Source: Streptomyces sp. CBMA123
GTDB taxonomy: Bacteria > Actinomycetota > Actinomycetes > Streptomycetales > Streptomycetaceae
Direction of reading: 5' to 3'
Assembly: GCF_014596465.1 (NCBI RefSeq)
Contig: NZ_MECK01000168.1
Span: 1 to 58,464, forward strand
DNA: 58,464 nt
Part shown: positions 52,068 to 58,464 of the stretch, in pieces
Position numbering within the stretch: position 1 is the first letter of the stretch
Layout of the letters: each line of letters opens with the position of its first letter
Translations under genes and position numbers: made by a program
Notes under the pieces: generated by a model
Seen by the model: the letters and a program-made list of their open reading frames with translations, nothing else
The model's database searches: none
What the model was told of the DNA's origin: nothing

Positions 52068-53015
52068 TCAGAGCAACGAGTGGATTCCCGGGGCGACGGC
52101 CAGCAGGACGGCTGCGGCGGGCGCGGCCAGGGCGACGGCGGTCAGCTGCAGCCGGTGCGGGACGGACAGTCGGGGGCGCCCCGCGAGCAGCCGGTCCACC
52201 CGCTTCGGGGACTGTGCCAGGCCGGGCGGACAGGAGCCGAACACCCCACGGTCCAGGTTGAGTTCGGCCAGTGCGAGGGCGGTGGTGTGCCGGCCGTGCC
52301 GGCGTGCGGCCCGGTCGTCGGCGGCCAGCTCGACCAGCTCCGCCACCTGGTCCCGGAAGGCCCGGAACACCCCAATGCCGGGAAAGCCGGAGGCGAGGGC
52401 CTGGGCGAACTGCTGCAGCCAGTGGTGCCGGGCCCGGACGTGCCCGCGCTCATGGCTCAGCACGGCCGCCAACTCCCGGTCGGTGAGCTGCTGGAGGGCG
52501 CCGGTGGTGACCACCAGGCGGGAGTCCGGGCCGGGCAGCGACCAGGCCTCGGGGCGGACGTTCTCCAGCACCACCAGCCGCTCCCGGCGGCTCCGGGCGG
52601 TCTCGATCGCCTCGGGCAACTCCGGCGCGCGAGTCGCCAGTTGGGCATGCCGACGGTTGCGCAGAGCCTTGGCCGTCCGGACCTCCCGGGTGAGCGCCAG
52701 CACCGTCTGCAACGCGCCCGCTGCCAGGACGGCGGCGCACAGCCGGCCCCAGCCCTCGGCGTCCTGCAGGCCGTACGCGGCCTCTACACCGTGCGGGGCG
52801 CCGGCGAACACCCATTCGCGCAGTGCGGGCTCGGCGGCGGAGGCGGCGAGCACCAGGCCCAGGGCGCAGCACAGCAGGACGGACACCACGATGCACTGCC
52901 ACACCAGCAGCGCCAGCACCGGTTCGCGCTCCACCCAGCGGGCCCTGGCCAGCAGCCGGGGCACCACGGTGGAGAGCAGCAGGCCGAGCAGCAGCAGGCC
53001 GATCAGGGCAGTCAT
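52068..53015 (-). CDS. M56-family membrane metalloprotease
   Basis: Product of 315 residues with about four membrane helices and a BlaR1/HtpX-like zinc protease site HERGH (H188-H192), followed by ARHHWLQQFAQA. ELAADDRAARRHGR supplies the third ligand region. The start is just after GGGGAG. Classical M56 proteins accompany a BlaI/CopY repressor; none is encoded here. The upstream gene on the same strand (DUF5134) is a common neighbour of such proteins in Streptomyces. Target unknown. Confidence 0.88.
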   Translation of the reverse strand: MTALIGLLLLGLLLSTVVPRLLARARWVEREPVLALLVWQCIVVSVLLCCALGLVLAASAAEPALREWVFAGAPHGVEAAYGLQDAEGWGRLCAAVLAAGALQTVLALTREVRTAKALRNRRHAQLATRAPELPEAIETARSRRERLVVLENVRPEAWSLPGPDSRLVVTTGALQQLTDRELAAVLSHERGHVRARHHWLQQFAQALASGFPGIGVFRAFRDQVAELVELAADDRAARRHGRHTTALALAELNLDRGVFGSCPPGLAQSPKRVDRLLAGRPRLSVPHRLQLTAVALAAPAAAVLLAVAPGIHSLL

Positions 53016-53110
53016 CGCATGGGCTCCCCGAGTACGCACGGAACGCGACAACGCGCTCCCCGCCAACCTATGCGCTGTCGACGCCCGGTGGCACGGCTTT
53101 CGAGCGGCCA

Positions 53111-53238
53111 GTGACCAACGCCACGCGCGGGTGAGGGCCTTGGCGCGGGGCCTGTCGGGGCTCGTACCCGAGCGGGGCTCGTACCCAGGCGGGGCACGAG
53201 CGTGGGCGGGGCACGTGCTCGGGCGGGGCGTTGGTCAC
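53111..53238. repeat. 17-bp tandem array bracketed by 12-bp inverted repeats
   Basis: GTGACCAACGCC (53111-53122) is exactly complementary to GGCGTTGGTCAC (53227-53238), which also contains the stop codon of the DUF5134 gene. Between them four 17-base units run head to tail from 53157 to 53224, each beginning GGGGC[TA]CG (for example GGGGCTCGTACCCGAGC and GGGGCACGTGCTCGGGC). Several units are themselves partly palindromic. Confidence 0.75.
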
Positions 53239-53798
53239 ATGGTCAGGAGCATGGCGAACATGCCGATCCCCATGGTCAGTCGGCAGGCCCGTGGCAGTCC
53301 GGTGGTGCCCAGGGCGAGGGTGCCGGCGGGGGTGCGCAGCAGCCGGGCGCCGGCCCAGAGGGAGTAGCCGCCGAAGTACAGCAGCAGGGCGCCGGTCAGC
53401 AGTGGTGCGCCGAGCGCGGCGTGGTGGTGCCCGCCGGGGGAGGCGGTCATCACGAGGGCCATGTACGTCATGGTGAGCGCGCCGACGGCGTGGTGCAGCC
53501 GGTGGGCACGGCCGGCCGGGGCGTACAGGGCGGCGAGCAGGAAGACGGTGGCGGGGAGGCCGAACAGGCAGGCCCAGACGGCGGCCGGGACGGTGGCGCC
53601 GGTGACGACCATCGCCGCCATGCCGAGCCCCATCAGTGCCTCGGCGGCGTCGGACTCCCGGGCGAGCGATGGGTGGGCGCCGCGTGCGCCCGGGGCCGTG
53701 GTGGCGCAGGGGGAGTGCCGCAGGCGGGTCAGGCAGTAGGCGCCGGCGGTGGCGGTGAGGAGGGCGAGGAGCCAGCTGACCAGGGTGGGTCCGTGCAA
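53235..53798 (-). CDS. DUF5134 membrane protein
   Basis: Product of 187 residues with five to six hydrophobic helices and histidines at RAHRLHHAVGALTM and GGHHHAALGAP that could bind metal. It matches the DUF5134 family of streptomycete membrane proteins found beside M56 proteases. The start is a TTG, supported by GGGAGG seven bases upstream. It lies upstream of the M56 gene, with a 128-base repeat element in between. Confidence 0.78.
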   Translation of the reverse strand: MHGPTLVSWLLALLTATAGAYCLTRLRHSPCATTAPGARGAHPSLARESDAAEALMGLGMAAMVVTGATVPAAVWACLFGLPATVFLLAALYAPAGRAHRLHHAVGALTMTYMALVMTASPGGHHHAALGAPLLTGALLLYFGGYSLWAGARLLRTPAGTLALGTTGLPRACRLTMGIGMFAMLLTM

Positions 53799-53850
53799 CG
53801 GCGGCCTCCCAGGGGTGGCGGGCGGCGGGACCGCGGGCAGCGAACAACTG

Positions 53851-53917
53851 ACAGCTGACGGATGACAGCTGACAGATTTCGAAAGCTGTCAGCTGTCATC
53901 TGTTATCCGTCAGCTGT
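53851..53917. terminator. Two-tier hairpin of CAGCTGAC repeats
   Basis: Outer stem ACAGCTGACGG / CCGTCAGCTGT and inner stem ATGACAGCTGACAG / CTGTCAGCTGTCAT around a 10-base loop, with a 7-base bulge on one side. Lies upstream of the DUF5134 gene. The CAGCTGAC word recurs in hairpins at 22563-22634 and near 57880. Confidence 0.75.
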
Positions 53918-53940
53918 CCTCTGTCATCCGTTGCTCGTCA

Positions 53941-54577
53941 TGCCTCCGCCGCGGCGACGATCGTGCCGTCCACGATCACCGCTACGCCCCCGGCGCCACC
54001 AGGCGCGCACAGGGGCGCACAGTGGTGACCGCGGTTGTGCGATCCACCCCAGCGGGCCCACGCCCCCCGACCGCCGGAATGGTCAGCACGGTGAACACCA
54101 GCCCCGCCACCAGGTACGGGCGGTCCGGGGAAGGATGCGGCGTTCCGGGGCCGGGCCGGGCGGGCCGCTTCCCGGCAGGTCACTTCCCCCGGTGGCGGCG
54201 CCGGAACACACGCGGCATGGTCGGCGTACGGACCCGCGTCCGCGGCGCCCCGGGCCGGATCAGCGGCAGCCGCCGGTCGCGGCCGGTCCGACCGCCGTGG
54301 CCGGGTTGACGACGACGGCGGCGGCAACAGCCGTGCGTGCGGCCGCGGCAGCGACAACAGGCCTGCTGACGGGAGTGCACCCGGCACGGGCTGTCGTGGC
54401 GCTCGGCCCGTGATCACCTCCGGGAACGACGCGGGGAGGTTCGCATCAGTACGGCTCGCCTGTCCGGACATCCAGGACACCGTCCACATCTCGGACACGT
54501 GCCGGAGGCCGTACGCTCCGGCGCAGGTTTTGGGGCCGGAGCGGCGATGCACGAGAGTTTTGTCGGTCCAAGCCCCC
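53941..54577. other. Gap of about 640 bases without a convincing gene
   Basis: Strongly GC-rich with scattered frames, none with a ribosome site and consistent codon bias. A minus-strand hydrophobic stretch (PYLVAGLVFTVLTIPAVGG, about 54060-54120) could be a decayed or very small membrane gene, but no start is convincing. GC repeats near 54300-54370. Confidence 0.4.
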
Positions 54578-54607
54578 TTGAACGGGAGAACCTTTCGTAC
54601 ATATGGT
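54578..54607 (+). promoter_or_regulatory. Promoter of the DUF6421 operon
   Basis: TTGAAC and TATGGT with an 18-base spacer, about 39 bases before the ATG. Both boxes fit the streptomycete housekeeping consensus (TTGAC, TANNNT). Confidence 0.6.
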
Positions 54608-54645
54608 GTCCTCGTTGAAATAACTCCTGCCGAAGTGAGTCCACG

Positions 54646-56046
54646 ATGCAGAATCTTTCGCCAAGGCTCGCTGCGGCGGCCGACGCCCCGGTCTCGACCC
54701 TCGCCACCCACCCGGCGTGGCTGCGCCTGAAGGAGACCGTCGAGGCGCTGCGCCCGCTGCAGTCCAAGGACGGTTCGATCGACCTGTCCGCGGTCCAGCG
54801 GCACACCGTCGACCCGCTGGTCGCCACCGTCCGGGCCGCCGTAGCGGAGCTCGCCCCGATCTTCCCGCACGACGCCGCCTACCTGGCCGCCGTCGACGTC
54901 GACCTCGCCAAGTGGGCCGACACCGGGTACCGGGAGCCCGACTTCCTGGACTCGCTGCTCGCCTTCAACCCCGCCGCCCAGCGCGAGGACGGTCTGGAGC
55001 ACCTGGTCGTCTTCCCGATGTACACCCAGAACGGCAACCCGGACCGCAACCTGGAAGCCGTCCTGCTGCGCGTGGTGTGGCCCGAGTGGCTGGACGAGCT
55101 GGAGCGCACCCGCTTCGACAACCCGATGTTCGTGCCGATCACCTTCACGGACTTCACGGCCGGGTACGACACCAACTCCGCCGTCCTCTTCCCCGAGACG
55201 GTCTCCGTGCGCGAGGCGCCGGAACGTTTCACCTGGGGCGGCATCTTCTGCGACCGCGAGGCCGCCCGCTTCCGCGCCGTCTCGACCAGCGCCGTCCAGC
55301 AGCTCGGCCTGGAGATCCCGGCCGACGCCGAGGGCCTGCTCCAGGACCAGCAGCGCGCGCAGGAGACCTTCGTCCTGTGGGACCTCGTCCACGACCGCAC
55401 CCACAGCCACGGCGACCTGCCGTTCGACCCCTTCATGATCAAGCAGCGCAGCCCGTTCTGGATGTACGGCCTGGAGGAGCTCCGCTGCGACCTCACCACC
55501 TTCAAGGAGGCGGTGAAGCTGGAGGGCGAGGGCAACCCGCACGCCCGCGACGTCCAGTACGCGATCCTCTTCGACCGGATGTTCCGCTTCCCGGTCAGCG
55601 GTGACCGCGTCCGCAACTACGACGGCCTCGGCGGCCAGCTGCTCTTCGCGTACCTGCACAAGCACGACGCGCTGCGCTGGCGCGACAACCGCCTCACCAT
55701 CGACTGGGACCTCGCCCCGAAGGTCACCAACGCGCTCTGCGGCGACATCGAGACCCTCTACCGCGACGGCATCGACCGGCCCAAGCCGGCCCACTGGATC
55801 GCCGCGTACGAGCTGGTCTCCCGTTACCTCACCCCGCACCCGGCCTCCACCTGGGCGAAGGGTCCCGAGGCCCTCCCGCTCGACATCGCCGACGGCAGGG
55901 CCCTGAACAAGGCGCTGTGCGACGCCGTGCTCCCGGACGAGTTCCCGCTGAGCATGTTCTACGAGGCCCTGTCCAAGAAGCTCCGCGGCGTCATCGCCGC
56001 CACCGCCGGCATCACCGGCGCCGGTATCCAGGGAGTCGCCGCGTGA
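54646..56046 (+). CDS. DUF6421 family protein
   Basis: Product of 466 residues, soluble, no signal peptide. It matches the uncharacterised DUF6421 family known from streptomycetes. The strongest motif is HDRTHSHGDLPFDPFMIKQ (H249, H253, H255), which looks like a metal or catalytic site. Other conserved-looking stretches are IFPHDAAYLAAVD, VFPMYTQNGNPDRN and WGGIFCDREAARF. The stop overlaps the GTG of the SDR gene (GTGA), so the two are translated together. Enzymatic activity is likely but not known. Confidence 0.85.
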   Translation: MQNLSPRLAAAADAPVSTLATHPAWLRLKETVEALRPLQSKDGSIDLSAVQRHTVDPLVATVRAAVAELAPIFPHDAAYLAAVDVDLAKWADTGYREPDFLDSLLAFNPAAQREDGLEHLVVFPMYTQNGNPDRNLEAVLLRVVWPEWLDELERTRFDNPMFVPITFTDFTAGYDTNSAVLFPETVSVREAPERFTWGGIFCDREAARFRAVSTSAVQQLGLEIPADAEGLLQDQQRAQETFVLWDLVHDRTHSHGDLPFDPFMIKQRSPFWMYGLEELRCDLTTFKEAVKLEGEGNPHARDVQYAILFDRMFRFPVSGDRVRNYDGLGGQLLFAYLHKHDALRWRDNRLTIDWDLAPKVTNALCGDIETLYRDGIDRPKPAHWIAAYELVSRYLTPHPASTWAKGPEALPLDIADGRALNKALCDAVLPDEFPLSMFYEALSKKLRGVIAATAGITGAGIQGVAA

Positions 56047-56801
56047 CCACCAACCCCTCCACCAAGCTGGCCGGCAAGGTCATCGCCGTCGCCGGAGCCA
56101 GCGGCCCGGCCGGCCAGGCCGTGATGCGCCGCCTCGCGGCCGAGGGCGCCACCGTGATCGGTGCCGACATCGACCCCCAGCGCCTGGAGTCCGCCCTGGA
56201 CGCCACCCGCGTCGCGGTGCGCGGGGCGAAGGTGAGCGGCCAGGTGATCGACCTGCTCGACCCGCAGGAGGTCCACGACTGGGCCGACCACCTGGAGGCC
56301 GAGCACGGCCACGTCGACGGCCTGTTCCACCTGGTCGGCGGCTGGCGCGGCAGCAAGACCTTCTTCGACAGCCGCCTGGACGACTGGGACTTCCTGCACG
56401 ACACCGTCGTGCGCACCCTCCAGCACACCTCGCTGGCCTTCCAGCCCGCGCTGGTCCGCAGCCCGGCCGGCCGCTACGCGATGGTCTCCGCCGCCGCGGC
56501 GCACAAGCCGACCGCCGGCGGCGCCGCCTACGCGGCCGCCAAGGCCGCCACCGAGGCCTGGACCCTCGCCATGGCCGACTCCTTCAAGAAGGAGACCACC
56601 TCCCCGGACGGCGAGCCCACCGCGGCGGCTGCGATCCTGGTCATCAAGGCGCTGGTCAGCCCCGAGATGCGGGCCGAGAAGCCGGAGGCGAAGTTCGCCG
56701 GCTTCACCGACACCGCCGACCTCGCCGGACACCTGGCGGACCTCTGGGACCGCCCCGCAGCAGAACTGAACGGACAGCACCTGTGGCTGACAGCCCGATG
56801 A
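56043..56801 (+). CDS. Short-chain dehydrogenase/reductase
   Basis: Product of 252 residues. The nucleotide loop is GASGPAG (18-24), followed by IGADIDPQRLE, an acidic end typical of NAD preference. HLVGGWRG takes the place of NNAG, and the catalytic pair is Y163 and K167 in YAAAKAATEAW. The Ser is in MVSAAAAH. It is coupled to DUF6421 upstream and threonine aldolase downstream. The substrate may be the beta-hydroxy or amino product of its partners, but this is inference only. Confidence 0.87.
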   Translation: MTTNPSTKLAGKVIAVAGASGPAGQAVMRRLAAEGATVIGADIDPQRLESALDATRVAVRGAKVSGQVIDLLDPQEVHDWADHLEAEHGHVDGLFHLVGGWRGSKTFFDSRLDDWDFLHDTVVRTLQHTSLAFQPALVRSPAGRYAMVSAAAAHKPTAGGAAYAAAKAATEAWTLAMADSFKKETTSPDGEPTAAAAILVIKALVSPEMRAEKPEAKFAGFTDTADLAGHLADLWDRPAAELNGQHLWLTAR

Positions 56802-57874
56802 CCGACCTCACCCGTACGGACGCGGTACGGCGGCACGACCCCGCCGTCCGCGGCTTCGCCAGCGACAACTACGCCGGCGTGCACCCCGAGGTCCTCGCCG
56901 CGATCGCCCTCGCCAACGGCGGCCACCAGGTCGCCTACGGCGAGGACGACTACACGGCGCACCTCCAGGACGTCTTCCGTCGCCACTTCGGCGACAAGGC
57001 CGAGGCCTACCCCGTCTTCAACGGCACCGGCGCCAACGTGGTCGCCCTCCAGGCGCTGCTGCCGCGCTGGGGAGCCGTGGTCTGCGCCGACACCGCCCAC
57101 ATCCACGTGGACGAGGGCGGTGCCCCGGAGAAGATGGGCGGCATCAAGCTGCACACCATCCCCACCCCGGACGGCAAGCTCACCCCCGAGCTGCTCGACC
57201 AGCAGGCCTGGGGCTTCGGCGACGAGCACCGCGCGCAGCCGCTCGCGGTCTCCATCACCCAGAGCACCGAGCTCGGCACCCTCTACACGATCGACGAGAT
57301 CCGCGCGATCACCGAGCACGCCCACCAGCTCGGCATGCTCGTCCACATGGACGGCTCCCGGCTGGCGAACGCCGCCGCCGCGCTCGGCCGGCCGATGCGG
57401 GACTTCACCACCGACGCGGGCGTCGACGTGCTGTCCTACGGCGGCACGAAGAACGGCCTGCTGCTCGGTGAAGTCGTGGTGGTGCTGAACCCGGAGCGGG
57501 TGCGCAACATCAAGTACCTGCGCAAGACCTCGATGCAGCTCGCCTCGAAGATGCGCTTCGTCTCCGTCCAGTTCGAGGCACTGCTCTCGGGCGACCTCTA
57601 TCTGCGCAACGCCGGCCACGCCAATGCGATGGCCAGCCGGCTGGAGGCGGCGGTCCGGAAGATCGACGGCATCGAGGTCGTGCGCCCGGTCCAGGCGAAC
57701 GCGGTCTTCGCGATCCTCCCGCGCGAGGTGAGCGAGCGACTCCAGAAGCGCTACCGCTTCTACTTCTGGAACGAGCACACCGGCGAGGTGCGCTGGATGT
57801 GCGCCTTCGACACCACCGAGGCCGACATCGACGCCTTCGCGGCGGCCATCGCCGAGGAGATGGGCCGCGCCTGA
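56798..57874 (+). CDS. Low-specificity L-threonine aldolase-type PLP enzyme
   Basis: Product of 358 residues of the threonine aldolase/beta-eliminating lyase family: FASDNYAGVHPEVLAA near the start, NGTGANVVAL, HIHVDEGGAPE, HMDGSRLANAA and the PLP lysine K218 in SYGGTKNG. It splits beta-hydroxy-alpha-amino acids into glycine and an aldehyde, or does the reverse. The ATG overlaps the SDR stop (ATGA); a GTG five codons earlier is the alternative. As the last gene of the operon it ends at a strong hairpin. Confidence 0.9.
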   Translation: MTDLTRTDAVRRHDPAVRGFASDNYAGVHPEVLAAIALANGGHQVAYGEDDYTAHLQDVFRRHFGDKAEAYPVFNGTGANVVALQALLPRWGAVVCADTAHIHVDEGGAPEKMGGIKLHTIPTPDGKLTPELLDQQAWGFGDEHRAQPLAVSITQSTELGTLYTIDEIRAITEHAHQLGMLVHMDGSRLANAAAALGRPMRDFTTDAGVDVLSYGGTKNGLLLGEVVVVLNPERVRNIKYLRKTSMQLASKMRFVSVQFEALLSGDLYLRNAGHANAMASRLEAAVRKIDGIEVVRPVQANAVFAILPREVSERLQKRYRFYFWNEHTGEVRWMCAFDTTEADIDAFAAAIAEEMGRA

Positions 57875-57892
57875 CAGCGCCCCTGACAGCTG

Positions 57893-57926
57893 ATCGCCTC
57901 CGCCCGGAGCCCCGGGCGGAGGCGAT
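57893..57926 (+). terminator. Terminator before the rRNA operon
   Basis: Perfect 15-bp stem ATCGCCTCCGCCCGG with its complement and a 4-base AGCC loop, followed by TTTGC. CTGACAG repeats precede it. Confidence 0.9.
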
Positions 57927-57939
57927 TTGCATGTGGCGG

Positions 57940-58319
57940 GCCGGTCACCGTACAGTTCCGGAGTCGCCGCGGGAGACCGGGGCGACAAAGCGGAAAGTGA
58001 ATCCGATGAATGAAACTCCGGAAAACGGAGCGGAAAACATCTGATAAGCTGGAAACACGAAAGAACGAAGCGCCCGGAGGGCCCGCTGGAAGGCGGCTCG
58101 AAGGAAGTGTCCGTTCCTTGAGAACTCAACAGCGTGCCAAAAGTCAACGCCAGATATGTTGACATCCCCGGCCTTGATCGTCTGATCGGGGTTGGAGATT
58201 CCTTTTGAAACAAACACTAGCGAGGACGCAGTGCGCGGGACCGCCCTATTCCGGTGGTTGCCGTGCCGCTCAACGCGGGTGTGCACCGGCCCTGCTTGAT
58301 TGTGGGGCCGAGTAAACAT
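57940..58319 (+). promoter_or_regulatory. rRNA operon promoter and leader with boxA
   Basis: AT-rich control region typical of streptomycete rRNA operons. A TAAGCT -10-like box is at 58045-58050 in ATCTGATAAGCTGG. An antitermination boxA-like GTTCCTTGAGAACTCAA is at 58113-58129. A perfect TTGACA at 58159-58164 has no good partner. The purine-rich GGAAACACGAAAGAACG and the CCCCGG..CGGGG pairing belong to the transcribed leader and 16S processing stem. Confidence 0.75.
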
Positions 58320-58464
58320 TCACGGAGAGTTTGATCCTGGCTCAGGACGAACGCTGGCGGCGTGCTTAACACATGCAAGTCGAACGGTGAAGCCCTTCGG
58401 GGTGGATCAGTGGCGAACGGGTGAGTAACACGTGGGCAATCTGCCCTGCACTCTGGGACAATCT
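58320..58464 (+). rRNA. rrs: 16S ribosomal RNA (5' part, runs off the window)
   Basis: Begins TCACGGAGAGTTTGATCC, the standard 5' end of actinobacterial 16S, followed by the universal 27F site, GACGAACGCTGGCGGCGTGC and CACATGCAAGTCGAACGGTG. The V1-V2 part (AAGCCCTTCGGGGTGGATCA, then GGGCAATCTGCCCTGCAC) is of the Streptomyces/Kitasatospora type. Confidence 0.97.

Noticed and set aside
53211..53218. GCACGTGC in the 17-bp array as a member of the TGCACGTGCA family
   Set aside because: Flanking bases are G and T rather than T and A, and it is part of the tandem unit.
53938..55839. 633-codon minus-strand frame over DUF6421 and the gap
   Set aside because: Antisense shadow of DUF6421. Its C-terminal part in the gap has a hydrophobic stretch in another frame but no credible start.
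58159..58187. TTGACA in the rRNA leader as the main promoter
   Set aside because: No TANNNT-like box at 16-19 bases. It lies downstream of boxA and close to the 16S processing region, so it is only noted.
1..58464. CRISPR arrays, insertion sequences, prophage genes, integrases
   Set aside because: No regularly spaced identical repeats with unique spacers, no transposase or integrase motifs, and uniform base composition.

Overview
This is a contiguous chromosomal stretch from a high-GC actinomycete, almost certainly a Streptomycetaceae member (Streptomyces or Kitasatospora). The evidence is strong GC bias at third codon positions, frequent GTG/TTG starts, a Streptomyces-type hopanoid cluster, gluABCD and malEFG operons, a DUF397/XRE/ATPase cassette, an rpf gene with a c-di-AMP riboswitch, and the 5' end of a streptomycete-like 16S rRNA at the right edge. 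There are no phage genes, insertion sequences, tRNAs or CRISPR arrays. It reads as core/arm chromosome with many small transcription units separated by strong hairpin terminators.

Layout. 1-5043: end of a hopanoid side-chain operon (hpnG partial, hpnH, dxs, hpnO). 5059-9917: small membrane and inhibitor proteins, a PAP2 phosphatase, a fabG-type reductase, a double-domain MarR regulator and an aldo/keto reductase. 10453-14047: a heterodimeric ABC exporter whose two ATPase domains are complementarily degenerate. 14199-17674: a lapA-like gene coupled to a glutamate-type uptake ABC transporter (gluABCD). 17859-20526: a sulfur module (LysR regulator, cysteine dioxygenase, YeiH-type exporter). 20697-25552: a spermidine-synthase-like protein, a GntR-TetR fusion regulator, a repeat-bearing 606-residue protein and a TetR regulator. 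25643-29547: Nudix hydrolase, serine hydrolase, SnoaL-like protein, aldehyde dehydrogenase. 29998-35642: an orphan terpene synthase divergent from a large LuxR/ATPase regulator, then galM. 36508-42691: the maltose operon malEFG, alpha-glucosidase, malR. 42819-46043: a 38-residue small protein, a three-domain wall hydrolase (Rpf, LysM, NlpC/P60) behind a c-di-AMP riboswitch and a Crp-like site, and a CbiX-like protein. 46599-52027: DUF397 protein, HATPase and XRE regulator, a TetR, and an MFS exporter with divergent MarR. 52068-53798: an M56 membrane protease and a DUF5134 membrane protein. 54646-57874: a coupled DUF6421 / SDR / threonine aldolase operon just upstream of a ribosomal RNA operon.

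The most notable structure not explained by genes is a TGCA-N2-TGCA palindrome, usually TGCACGTGCA. It recurs in three promoter regions (upstream of the DUF397 gene, between the HATPase and XRE genes, and between the MFS and MarR genes) and suggests a shared local regulon. Other notable items are the complementary ABC ATPase decay, the Rpf-NlpC fusion, the tandem MarR, a 17-bp tandem array bracketed by 12-bp inverted repeats, and a leader that could hide the start codon of the lapA-glu operon. All functional assignments rest on motifs and remembered family knowledge; no database searches were possible.
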